A stretch of 64,000 bases of DNA from Bugula neritina (taxonomy: Eukaryota; Bryozoa; Gymnolaemata; Cheilostomatida; Bugulidae). Positions 11,301 to 38,265 of this stretch are shown here, in pieces (the first letter of the stretch is position 1; each line of letters begins with the position of its first letter). Both the position numbers and the translations under genes were made by a program. Below the pieces are notes generated by a model. That model saw only the letters and a program-made list of their open reading frames with translations, was not told the origin of the DNA and ran no database searches. Location: positions 30,551,274 to 30,615,273 of the forward strand of contig OZ037766.1 in assembly GCA_964035545.1 (NCBI GenBank), read 5' to 3'.

Positions 11301-13783
11301 CTTGTAATTACTTAGTTTAATATTACTAACCCCCTCCCCCTCAACTACTGTAGATGTACACCCTTAGCTCATTTGCACAACCCGCTGTATATAATCACAT
11401 CAACATAGCAACTGATGCTGGGAGCAAATGCTAAACAATGTCACCGAGATAATATTCTAACAGAACCCAAAGCAAGAGATTTGAGGCTGTATATCAAAGT
11501 ATATTAAAAGCTGAGACAAACAGTAGGAAAGGATACGTCTAGACTGTTGTTTAGAAAGAAGCTGCCAACGATGGCGTCCCTGTGACCACCCATACTGTAT
11601 ATGACAAGCTGGTCTAGTTTCTCGGCACCGTAGATCCGTGTATTCATGTCGTTAGACCCGACACACAACACCCTGGAATTATAAACAGTCAAATATAGTA
11701 ATGAGTAAATATGTTGCTTGGTAGTGACAATATAGTGCAGTACGAAACATTTAAGTTCTGATATTTTTACTATACAGAGTATGGCTATGTATTCTACATC
11801 CTAGTACTTAATATAATGAGCTTCAGACTTTCCACACATTGAATTACTCATAACGTGTATAATTCAATAACGTCACAGCAATTCCAACACCAAGTTAACC
11901 TGGTCAAATTGATAGCTGTAGCTTGTACAAGTCACAATGCCTTCAGTATCACCCAATAAGCAGCTATCCAAGAGACAAACAGCTTATTGGCAGCTCATGT
12001 ATTAGCAGCATGTAAAATACCACCACAGTGTAACCAGACTACAAGCTGTGCTGCCGCAGTCAGCATTGCATCACCCACCTTGAGTCAGACGTCCAGTCTA
12101 TACACGTCAGCTCATCATATGCCCCGTAGAACGTCTTGAGGAGAATGAACGGGTTGAATGTCTTGGAGTAGCCGGGAGATTGAAAAAGAAGCACGTTGTT
12201 GCCCTTGGTTACGGCAAACTTCCTGTAATAACAGTTAGATACTGCATCAGAGAGCAACAGCTAATGCGTTGATTCTCCAACAGTTTTACATGTCACGATT
12301 GTACATCTAATAAAATGCAAAATCAAAGCACACAAAGCAATGTGCATGCAGGGAACCACACTCACAGTGTATACTGCAGGTAAATTCAACACATGGCTTA
12401 CTAGTAGTAAAACTTACCTGCCGTCTGGGCTAAACTGGACACAGTTGATTGGCTGAGAGAAATGGTAACGGCTAATTATTGATTTATTCAAGAGAGAACA
12501 CAAATAACCTTCACCCTCTACAAAATATAGTGAAGAGAATATTTTCTCTTCTCTCTTGTAAAAGTATTTTGCCTTCTAGCACTCTGTAAGTTGCTAGAGA
12601 ACTTAAGCCTCTCTCCACCTAGTCAAGTTGGCTAGTAAGTACAGTATAATAAGAGGGATTTCAACAAAGAATTATCTAGACATCAAATGCACCACATGAA
12701 GTTACAAAAGAACGATACAGTCGTCCAAGTCGCATATTATATTTTCATAGTTAGTCAGGTGAATTGAAAAACCTCAAGCTTACTAATACAAACGGCATTA
12801 AGATTACAGAGTACATGTTGTATATCAAATGATAAGTGTTAGATGATATATACTATGCTGCATATCAATTATTAGATTAGTACCAGATGGTAAATATTAT
12901 GTTGTATATCAGTGAGATTAGTACTAGATGGTAAATATTATGCTGTATATCAGTGAGTTTAGTACCAGATGGTAAATATTAAGTCAGTTAATACTCACAT
13001 ATACATGACTACAGAAAAACGTACCTTCATTCACCAGCAACATGAGGTTTCCATTCGGAGACAGACCAACTGTTGTTATGTTGAGCTTACTTTCTAGTGG
13101 CAGAGTCTCAGACTTGTTACTATGACAACCACACAACAATTACTGTGTATTCGATTACAATAGAAACATTACCTACTAATGAACAGCCAGACTAGTACCT
13201 GAGAGAGGTGTACTTGGTGAAATACAGCTAAACTCTATTTTCCAAGTTGTACTATTTTTACAGCAAACAGAGACATACAAGCCACTATCAAGACGCATAC
13301 TAAACAATATCATAGGAATTACTTTTTTAAGTCAAATGCTGATATCCTGTTACCAACGGGGCTAATGAGTACATTTCCATCTGGAGAGAAGACCAGATTT
13401 CCTTTCTTGTAGACAGTACCGAGGAGATTGGAGAACTACAACATGTGATTATCCTTGGATATAGTGGCTATATATAGTGGTTATATGTAATATTTATATG
13501 TATTGGTTATATGCAGTGGTTAGTATAATGCAATGGTTATATGCAGTGAGTTACAGCGGTTCAGTCCAGGGAAATTCTAATGAAACTGACAATTTTTTGT
13601 GTATAGTCATATAGTTTGTATTTCAAAAGCTTAGTCTAGCATTTAATTTAAATTTCATCATAATTATACTTAAAGAAGTTGTAAAATAATATCTGAATTA
13701 CGTTAAGTTACTAATTTATTGCAGCGGCATAGATCAAATATAAGAACTATACTGTCTCTACTTACCTTATACGAGAACTTCAT
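5336..13783 (-). CDS. PWP2: PWP2/UTP1 WD-repeat protein of the SSU processome
   Basis: Seventeen exons (high to low coordinate): 13783-13766, 13435-13323, 13119-13025, 12517-12418, 12222-12079, 11672-11537, 11263-11188, 10444-10357, 9689-9347, 8724-8576, 8407-8260, 8029-7698, 7437-7290, 7021-6859, 6586-6368, 6105-5880, 5459-5336. They sum to 2622 nt, or 873 aa; human PWP2 is about 919. The product starts MKFSYKFSNLLGTVY, as the family does. It carries tandem WD repeats forming two propellers (for example WEWQSETYIMKQQGHFD, then WDVFDSKGNKESIQL), followed by the C-terminal Utp12-type helical domain (WAATSTEGVLIYSLDS... and YYTQWALQLLTVHG). PWP2 is a core subunit of the UTP-B complex, which binds the U3 snoRNP and pre-18S rRNA in the nucleolus. 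The acidic loop between the propellers is shorter here (exons 7-8), which accounts for most of the length difference. The terminal acidic stretch ends SEEE. All introns are GT-AG. Recognition is firm; exact ends of exons 1, 7 and 8 are slightly less certain. Confidence 0.93.
6620..6848. repeat. (TAC)n-rich trinucleotide repeat filling PWP2 intron 14
   Basis: Imperfect TAC/TAG/TGC triplets make up almost the entire 272-bp intron between PWP2 exons 14 and 15 (6587-6858). A minus-strand open frame here translates as poly-Ser but runs straight through the splice acceptor, so it is not protein. Confidence 0.9.
7081..7257. repeat. Degenerate ACTACA-type minisatellite in PWP2 intron 13
   Basis: Variant units of the type CATACTACAGTGTAAACTACAATA repeat in register inside the intron between PWP2 exons 13 and 14. 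Open frames across it on both strands reflect only the repeat. Confidence 0.8.
8747..9346. repeat. 15-bp minisatellite (CTACTACACTGTATA) in PWP2 intron 9
   Basis: Roughly 600 bp of units near CTACTACACTGTATA, with a few shorter CTACACTACA variants, occupy practically all of PWP2 intron 9 (8725-9346). On the minus strand the first intron bases, GTGTAGTGTAG, already belong to the array, so the splice donor is part of the repeat. The long open frames (TTTLY on +, VVYSV on -) are repeat artefacts. Confidence 0.95.
10457..10815. repeat. 41-bp minisatellite in PWP2 intron 7
   Basis: Nearly nine copies of a 41-bp unit containing CAGCACTGCTAGATAGGTAA and GGTGGTACATGGTATAATAT, with few substitutions between copies. 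It begins only 12 bp beyond the acceptor of PWP2 exon 8. Confidence 0.95.
12841..12980. repeat. 41-bp tandem repeat (about 3.3 copies) in PWP2 intron 3
   Basis: The unit is AGATGGTAAATATTATGCTG followed by TATATCAGTGAGTTTAGTACC. The first copy is diverged. It lies between PWP2 exons 3 and 4. The unit length equals that of the intron 7 array, but the sequence is different. Confidence 0.8.
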
Positions 13784-16240
13784 TATTCTGTTTGATACTC
13801 AATATTGCAGTAGATGTGACACTAGATTATTATTACATGACTGTACAGTTTGCTCTAAAAATAAGTTGATTTAGTAAAATCAGTGCGCCAAAAAAAAACA
13901 TAGATATCAAACATGGAATTATAAAACTGGGCACATCGTAGGATCATCATAGGCTCATAAACTGAAAATAACAAATGAGTTAACTAAATATCAGTAGTAT
14001 TTAGAGATTCAAACTAAACCCCTCACCTGACATGATTTCAGATAAGCTATGAACAATGTGTGAATACTGAATAGTGTCACAATGATTTACTCAGGGCCTT
14101 AATTAAGTGTATATGATTAACAATAAAAACACCTATTGGGTGCCTTTCCCTTCCTAAACCTCGATAATAGATTTTCTAATACAACTAAAGACTATATGTA
14201 ATAATAATAATAATGTGACACAGAAGAAAGCATGACCTAGTGGACACTAGTGCTGCGCGCTGATTACTAGACCACCACTGCTTATTATTAACATTGCTGT
14301 AATTCATAATCATACTGATTCTGAAATTCAACTTTAACTTAAACTTAGTTAATGTTATCACTGTCTCAGTTGCACAAAGTCATGCTACTGTGAAAAAAGT
14401 CATCACAGTGACAATTTGAGGTACTACTAAACATAAATTATTATTAGATTTCTTATTTTATTGATATTCATATTAATTATTATGATGATCATCATGATGA
14501 TCATCATATCCATTATTCACTATGATTAACTTTAGGAATATGATAGTCATATTGATAACTGATGAGTATATCTAATATTAGCCTAATATTGTACTTAAAA
14601 TTAATAATTTATTGAAATATAAATTTATGTTAAACAAAATTTATAATTCCAATAGTAATACTAATTGTAAAAGTTAAACTAAAAATCCAAGCCTGACAAA
14701 CTGCAACCATCACCAAGTGTCAAGTGACCATGTCCCTTGTGATTGTCTCATAGTCATTGTGATGCGATTGAGTTTGACTGGTAGTGGTACCCGTACTCAT
14801 ACTGGTAGTCAAGCAACTGCCATTGTGATTGTGATACTGATTGTTATACTGATAGTGATACTCACACTGAGTTCTGGTTCATACTTATTGAATGAGTCAT
14901 TATGATTATGATACTGATAGTAGTGATAGTGATAATTACAAACTCGAAGCAATAGTGTAAGTGATATCAATACCTAGACTAAAAATGAATATGATAGTGA
15001 ATGTGATACCCATACTGATAGTGATTGTTATAGTCATACTCATACTCATAGTCATAGTGAATCAGAATGAGAATCGGAATGTCAACTCACAACTGACACT
15101 CACAGCTCAGTCTCACACTGTCAGTGCACGGTCACCTTAAACTATTTAAAGACACGCAATGTAACCGTAGAAATACTTAATAGCTGTGAAATTCATTACT
15201 TGTGAGGTTTAACTTAAATGCCCCGACAGCTCACTCAATACTGCTGCGCTTAGTTGTAAAAGTTTTGGAGTCACGAATATTTGTTATGAACATGCCTTCT
15301 TTTGTGTCAAGGTCGCGGGTGACATAAAAGTATAGCCTAATAAAATCAGGTTATGTCCGTCGGCTTTTCGTTTAATGAGGATAAATTCGAAAGGCACATT
15401 TAAAAAACACATTTAAGAAAGACAACTCTCAATAGCTTGTTGCAATGCACTCCATAACCGTAGATATTGCAACATCATAATTATGATTTATATGAAAAAC
15501 TAACATCAAAATTATTGCTCAGGATTTGATTAATTTAAAATACTATGTACCAAGCAACTATCATAAACTGCTTTTGCAAGACGTGTCTATAGGCTATAAT
15601 AGTTTTAAATAATATAAAACTAAGATCGTTACTGAAGTGCAGCTAAAAAATGAATATAGAGCTTTTTTTGTCCACTCAGAAATTTCTCAAAGTTTTAGTA
15701 AAATTATTGATTACAATTAACGTTGTGATGTATTTTGTGAAATTAGAATATCAGAAAACAAAAATAGTGTAAACCTTCAAAATGTTGAACTATATATTCC
15801 ATGTTGACTACATTATGTAAGTGACGTTATTGGTGATCTAACATCACTGTAAGTATGTAACACTTTGCGTAAAGTCAATTCTAGTAAGGAGAAATTAGAA
15901 ATTAAAATTTAATTGCATAAGTATCTCGCATTAAACAGAAATTTCTGACTCCAATTGAAACTTTTAAAACTGTGATATTTAAAAAAATTAGTCTTACAAT
16001 AATTACCACAGCAAAATACCATAGGATAGCTATATATATAGTTGCTTGTGTATGTGATTAAAAATCTATTTTTATAAAATTCTGTAACAAAATAACCATT
16101 TATAGTACATAACAGAAGCAGATTGTGTATTATAGCATACAATAATTTAGATGTGAGATGAAGTAATTGTTGCCCCCAAAGTAAACTCCCTACATACTGC
16201 TACTATAAGTATAACAGACTATAGTCAGACTAACATCACT
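13784..16240. other. Divergent intergenic region between PWP2 and receptor gene A
   Basis: About 2.5 kb separates the PWP2 start (minus) from the gene A start (plus), so it probably holds both promoters. I see no gene. Notable contents are an ATGATCATC palindromic stretch near 14480-14510 and a degenerate GATACTGATAGTGAT/CATAGTCATACTCAT repeat across about 14750-15065, which is the source of the open frame at 14717-14905. No motif decides a transcription start. Confidence 0.55.
14222..14285 (-). mobile_element. Possible tRNA-like SINE fragment
   Basis: On the minus strand the sequence GCAGTGGTGGTCTAGTAATCAGCGCGC resembles a tRNA-type box A head like those of the SINEs elsewhere in the window. 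There is no clear B box. Weak call. Confidence 0.3.
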
Positions 16241-31165
<14,925 letters not shown>

Positions 31166-31294
31166 TAAATGCGTGTGAATCTTATTCTTATAAGACTGAG
31201 CCTTCAGATTAATGCTTCTCATTGAGTCTGGCAATCCCTACTTCTAGAGAACGTTTTTAAAAGTTATGACGTGTTTATTGGGTTTATTTGCTAA

Positions 31295-31300
31295 AATAAA
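31295..31300 (+). terminator. Probable poly(A) signal of receptor A
   Basis: AATAAA, 130 nt after the gene A stop codon. The surrounding 3' UTR is recognisable in decayed form near 43350. Confidence 0.5.
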
Positions 31301-32164
31301 ATGATACATGCTTTAAAACTAATTTTTTATGTATAAAAACAAAAATTGAAATACAGCATGATTAGGTCATAGGAAAAAAATGTTAGATATTGTTAAATAT
31401 AAAGCTCTCTGTGCATTTAAATTAATACATATACTAAACTTTTTAGGTAATATTTCTATTTTCTTTAATTTTTGCCTAGAAACTCAAGTTGATTGCATCT
31501 TTTTACTTCATGACTTTCTCAGCAATATAATAACTTTTAACTCTGAGTTTTAAGCACATATATTAACACAATCATAACACATTATTATAAATATTTGCAG
31601 TATTATTATTCTAATGCCATTTAACTAAAGGTCTATCGAATGAACGTGTATTTTTTTAGATTCAATCAACTTATAGTGTTTACAGCAATTTTGTATATCA
31701 GGAAATCTCTCAGTAAAATATCTTTAAATGTAATTGTTATATCTTTTACTTAGTCTCATTATAGCTGCTTTCTTGTGCTTTACTCAATTTAGGGAGTGAA
31801 ATCATTCTTCTTTAAGCCTTCTGCTCCTATACTTTGAGAAAAATGCATGATTGAGTTCTATCGCGCAGAGCTTATGACAATCATACTGTTGGTACTCAAG
31901 CTATGTTACACAAGTCAGCTGCAAATACCATGCAGTGTGATAACTGCTTTTATGGTGATTCCTTATTCTTTCATTGCAGTTATAGAACTATCAAAACCTT
32001 ATTTGTCAAGGGTAATGGGAGTTACCTAATTCTAAACTAGTAAAAAACTTTTTGCACGCAACAGTCTATATAGTCACTAAAAACTACCGTCTTTTATTGT
32101 CGAGAAACAGCAACTCCAATATATAAAATATATATGTAATTAGCTGAATGTTAATTTAACAAGT

Positions 32165-32221
32165 AAATCATTGTTGGTATTGAAGAAAAGTTAGATAACT
32201 TAAAAAGTAAAAAATTTAGCA
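32165..32221 (+). promoter_or_regulatory. Conserved 5' flank just before the B and C start codons
   Basis: TCATTGTTGGTATTGAAG and an A-rich stretch ending in TTAGCA directly before the ATG are shared with 44292-44342 upstream of gene C. Gene A lacks it. This is likely 5' UTR or core promoter kept since the B/C duplication; function not shown. Confidence 0.4.
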
Positions 32222-35200
32222 ATGAATTTAAATATAATTAAATTTCGCTTTATTTTCTGCAGCATTTACTTTTTGAAAGTTCAAAGCCAAACTCTTGAAG
32301 GTAGGCGTTCCGAGAAGTGTTAAAATGCAATTTTTTTTAATGTAAAAGTATTATTTAATTGTTAACCACTTTACCCTTTAACCTTGCTGCCACTCGATTC
32401 TAAAAACATTCTAAAAGCAGACACAAAAGTAAAAGGAATTAGTTATATTTTGTAAAATTTAAATAATGATGTGGTATATCGCAATCTCAAACTTGACTCT
32501 TATAAGAAACATAATGGGTGAATCTTAAGGCTTTACAACCACATTTAGCAACTTTCATTTTAAATGGCTATTTCGATTTAGTTAGCAAAGCAGTGTTTAA
32601 TTTATAGTTTCTTTGCAAATGTGAGCATTAAAAATGCAATCGGTCAATAATTTAGACATTGATGTTTTTATTATTATTAAAAAAAGTTTCTATAAGAATA
32701 AATAGAATCTGCAGTAGCTAGTTACTAAAAAAGACTTGAACAAATGAAGTGTTTGTAGAACTGATGAATCAAGTGTGCGATGGTCAGACTGTTGATAGCT
32801 CAACAATAGAAATACTATATCCAGCCAGTGCCCTAGTGGATTACTATAATAATCTTTACAACTACAATTGTAAATATGTTCTCGGAAACTTGTTTCTAGT
32901 GGCTGATCAAACTTATAGATTTGTTCAATCATCTGCATATATACAGAGATTAATTGATGTTTCTGGTTCTGTGACTGTTGGGGCTTATACTAAAGGGACA
33001 AGTGGTGGTACGATACCTCCAATCTTACCAGAACTCACTACAGTAGGTGGTAACTTGACTTTACAGTACGTTAGCCTAAACTCTACTGAAGGAATTGGAT
33101 TTAGACATCTTAGAGGTGAGCAAAGATTTACCCCAAACACAACATATGCTATCAAGGATTTCACTAACAACGTGGTGATCTGGTCAACATGCAAGTTATC
33201 ACTAAACTTGCATGTGGCTTGCATGTGTCAACATTTGGTTGTTGAAGCAAAAATTTACAACTATTCAGGTTGTTAATTGTTGTTAGAATATAAGCCATCT
33301 ATGTATACCTGTAATATATTCTTTCCTATTATAACATTGAATTACGCCATCTCTAACTGACTTCACTATAGTTTACTATACTCATACTTGAAAATGATGA
33401 CACTGAAACTTGTGTTTTATTTAAGGGCTTTATTTTTTATGACAAAGAAGTTTCTGGTGGAAGCATTTCTATAAAGGCTAACAACTGCTTTGACCACAAA
33501 ACAGATTGGTCCAAAATAAAAGCATCAGGACAAATAGATATCAATGTTGCATCATGCAGTTCAGGTGGGTAAATGCACATGTTTATTAAAAGTAAAATAC
33601 TTTAGACTCGCATGCATTATATAATCAAATAAACAAAACTATTCCCTTTTAATTCAAAAAAGTTGATTTCTGTAAAAAAAATCCATAATTGAAAATATTA
33701 TTCTTTCAAAGATACTTCTGTATAGGAGAGTGTCATTCTTCTTGTCTGGGAAACAACTGCTGGGGACCAGATGCAGAAGACTGTCAAATAGACTTTACAA
33801 ACTGTCATCCAAGTTGTACTACTGGCTGTTATCATAACACAGCAAATCATTGTTGTCATGAGAGTTGTCTCACCGGATGTAGAGGACCAGCTGAAGCTGA
33901 CTGTCTCAGAGTAGGTGTCTGGTGCTGAAAAATAAATTAATAAAATAAAATACTGTACAGTCAAATTGATTCAAACACTATAATCATCTCAAAGTTTATA
34001 GCTGCCCTGCGAGATTAATTATTGCTCTGTAGTTTAGAGGTTGCTCTGGGTTCTACATGTTCCCATCTGGTGCTTGTGTTGAAAACTGTTCTCAAGTTCA
34101 TCCAGAGAAAGTTTATGATATTCTCTCTAATGAGTTTGTTGATCATCCTAACAGACATTACAGTATCAAGGATAAGTTCTGCGTAAATGAATGTCCAGGT
34201 ATTTTAAATGCAAGGGTAAAGTACAATAATATTTTCATATATACATAAAATTTTTACGTGAATTAGAAATAATCAAACATATCTGTTTTTTGTCGCTTTA
34301 AAACTTGTTTTCCAGAGTTGAGGGTTTTTTCAATTATAGCAATTAGTTTTTAAATTATCTATCACACTGGCATGAAAAGTATATAATATATATAGTGACT
34401 TTTTATATATATTCACTTCTGATCTAATAACACTGCAGCTGTGTATTTTAGAGGGAATAGATCAAACTGCAGCTACCAACAGCTCGAGTGTGTGTGAAAG
34501 GTGGATAAGTGGGACAAGAGTCGTCTTCTCTTCAAACAATGCTATCACATCTGATTCATCTAAAGTGTTTATTGGATTGAAAGAGAGTTATGGGTATTGG
34601 TCAGTTAAACTTAAAGGTAGCCTTAGATTTTACTACGCTATAGTTGAAAGGGGGACCACTAGAGATTCTGCAGGATGTCTCAATATTTCTGGTTAGTCTA
34701 ACTCTAACTTGCTCAGTTTCCCATTTTTGAGGCTGCATGATAGTTGTGGGCTGCAATCACCAGCCTTCACAAATTGTGGATCTGGTCGCATTGCTGGAAT
34801 ATAATAATAATATGATATAATAATATAATATAAACCACAACTTATATTTAACATGTATGTTTAAGCCAATCTAAAACTATTTATTACTCATTAATTGACT
34901 GCTACAATGGGATTTCATGTTTTCTTATGAACAAAGTAAGTCATGAGTAGTTTTTCAAAACTAGGTTTTTAATTTAAATGTTGAAAGCACTGAAAATTTT
35001 CATTTTAGGCTAATATGTTGCTGCATTTAAAAAACAAAACTGTATATAAAAATGCAGCGTACCTATTTTTAAAATTTTTACACACATGCACTTACACATC
35101 TGAATTTATGGTTTTCCGGTATCTTGGTCTAATGCTGACTTATTTAAAGACAAATATTTGTTTAACAAAACATCCCCAACTACACAATGTATTTGTAGGG

Positions 35201-38177
35201 TTATATTAATTATTTCATTTGGTAAAGCAAAATGCTTTCTAAAAGAAGGTTAAAAGCCGGCCCACAAGGTTTAAATTTGTTAACATATCTGTGATTCAAA
35301 TGATACTCACTAGAACTATATGTCAGCACTAATATATTGTTGAAAATATTAAAATATTTCTATTTGTTTGAAAAAATAAAATACAATGAATTCAAAAATT
35401 TTATTATTTTCTAGGTGCCTACACACTGAAAGACATTACATACTTGACCTCGTTAAATGTCAAGGACACTCAAACTGCACCTCCTCAATTTTTGCTAGAC
35501 TCAGAGTTGTGCAGATTTAATGGAGAGAAACTAGAAATAAAATCTATTGTAACCTGTAACCATGGTGATCCACACAGACTGACTAGGAAGTTCATTATTG
35601 TAGCTGGAAAGAATTCACCTGGTCTGGTGTTAAGACAAGTCAAGGTATTTGGTATAGGTAAGCTTCTTTATGCTGATATTAAGACATATGTTAAATTTTA
35701 TTAATTACCATAGAATAATGTAAACATGTATTATATTATTCCACGATGTCATCTGAAGTTGTATGCACATGTGCAGTTTCCACGGCAAATCTCTATGCAT
35801 GCACTAAGTATTTATACAGTTTAGATTTTGAAGAAAAAGATTCTGTTGCCCAAAGTCCTTCCAAGTTTTACCATTTAAGGAAGTTTTAATGTTGGAAACT
35901 AAAGTTCAGACTGCAAAAGACAAACTATTTGAGCATCGTTTGGTTTCTTAAACTGTAGGATATTTATTTAGGAATAACTAACCAAGTGAGCAAATCCCAC
36001 TTTACTCATATGTATCAACGATATGGCAGACACCCCGCTACGCTAACTGACAGCTACACAGAAACTCCGTCATTTTCTTCATCAGCCAGTTATTGGACAG
36101 CAGTGACACTACGATCAAAAGATCGACCAATTAGGATGTCTCATGTTGTCTTCCATCTTCCACTAGAATGTGACAACACTTTATGCTGTATGTACGTAGT
36201 TAATAGTTAGATTCTTCATTAGACTGAGCTCTAGAGCATAATTCAAAATAGATCATGTATTTGTTTTTAGCTACTCAGACATCGTTTAAACCTGTAAACC
36301 TTACAACAACACTAATTCGAACTAATCAGAGCCCGAGAAACCTTCGTAAAGGAAGAGAGTTTTGTACAGAAGTGAAAGATGCTCCAGGGTACAGAGAATT
36401 TTATGTGACTTGCAAAGATAACTACGGTAAAGAGAGATATCCATTGATGGTAGAGTTGGCAATTTATATAAAAGACGTAGGAACGGAATTCATGTTTACC
36501 GAAATAGAAATCTATGAGTACAATGAATTACAAGGTAGGTGTTGAATGTGCAATGGTGAAAGTAGAATTAAGTAATTTTAGGGCCACACAATGAGGGTTA
36601 CCCCGTTGCAGCTACATGCGGGAAACCTGTCTAGCTAAAAATAGGCTGTTGTGTATGGGTTTACATGTAAATAACATGCTAAGCGGAAAGTGCAAAAAGC
36701 TCATGCGGGTTTGATCTAATTGGCTAATTACCATTTGGCGAGCAGGCTTTTTTAATTTCATTTTTTGTTTTAATTTTTGGCAAACTGAATTGAAACAGTT
36801 TCATGTAATTCGCATTAACCCACTTTTATATTATCTAACTTTGCTTTGCCAATGAAGTAGATATAAAATCAAACGTCTGTATAGGCGAGCAGTGAAATTA
36901 AAATTCAAGATCGTTAGCTATTAAGTTTTTGCAACCACAGCACGCATTGTGTGTAGCAGGTCACTACACCACAAGTTTTCAAAAATTTAGACTCACATGC
37001 AGAAAACCCTTGTCGTGTAGCCCTATGCTAATTGTTGGATTATAACGAAGTTTTTTTTTCTATTATAGGTATACATAAACTTAAAGGTATCTGTAAACAT
37101 AATAATGTATTCTAAGAAAAATCAGCCAAAATATTTGCCAAGTTAGCTGTTTAACTTGCAAATCAGTTCTGATTTTAGTTGGCTACTTCAAGCATAACGG
37201 AACATGTGTTACAACCTGTCCTGATGGCTATTTACCTGACAACTCTAGAAAGTGTGTCGAATGTAATGGAGTTTGTAAGAGATGGTGTGATTTCTCTCAT
37301 TTCGATTGGATGAACATAACAGTGCATGATCTGCCCACCGGTTGCACTCACATCAGAGGACATTTGGTGTTATATGATCCAAGTGAGACTATTAGAACTA
37401 AACTTTAATTAAAATTGTTTCTATGATATAGGCTACCTGTACATATATAAAAAGGCATCACGACCGCACACCCAAATGTACCAAAATTAAATTAGTATAT
37501 ATAGGAATTAGTAAGCAATGTTAGAAAAAACCTTGCTCTTTCATCGGCATTTGTTAATAGTTTATCAGTTTAATGCACAAAAAACTATGTATATAAGTTA
37601 GAAGCTAAACAGTGAAAAATAACTAAAACCTAAAGATATATAGTTGAGTACAAAGACACAATTCTTAAACTTTGCTTGATCAGTGATGCAAGTACTTTAA
37701 TGTCATGATAAAGTATATAATGCAAGCAAATGCTACAAAACAAACTGTTGAAAAAAACTTCAATTTAAAAAAAATTGCAGCTAAAATGATTCATGAATGT
37801 GTGAAAGGGATAGATATACATGTATATATTTTAGGTCCAACATACCACGTCGTAGAATCAGTGACAAAAGACATTGAACATGTTACTGGAGTACTAGTGA
37901 TTATTTTGGGTACTTCTAATAATGTCAACTTGACGCCATTAATGAGAAATTTGAAAACGATTGCTGGAGAAGGACAATTATTAGAAAAGCCTTACTGTTC
38001 TAATAATAGAATATATGGTGACGAGTGTTTTAGGTATGCTCCAACATTTATATACACACAGACATAAACAAACATTGTTAGACACACATGTAACACACAC
38101 AGACACACACACACTCATACATGCACACCCGCACACACACACACACACACACACGCACGCACACACACACACACACA

Positions 38178-38209
<32 letters not shown>

Positions 38210-38213
38210 CGTT

Positions 38214-38265
<52 letters not shown>

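Larger units (their letters stand above)
31166..32221. other. A-B intergenic region with 3' UTR and duplicated flank
   Basis: Holds the gene A 3' UTR. From about 31640 the sequence is similar to the B-C intergenic region (for example GAAATCTCTCAGTAAAATAT at 31700 against 43745), so intergenic DNA was duplicated together with the gene. The open frame at 31847-32029 has no family signature. Confidence 0.55.
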
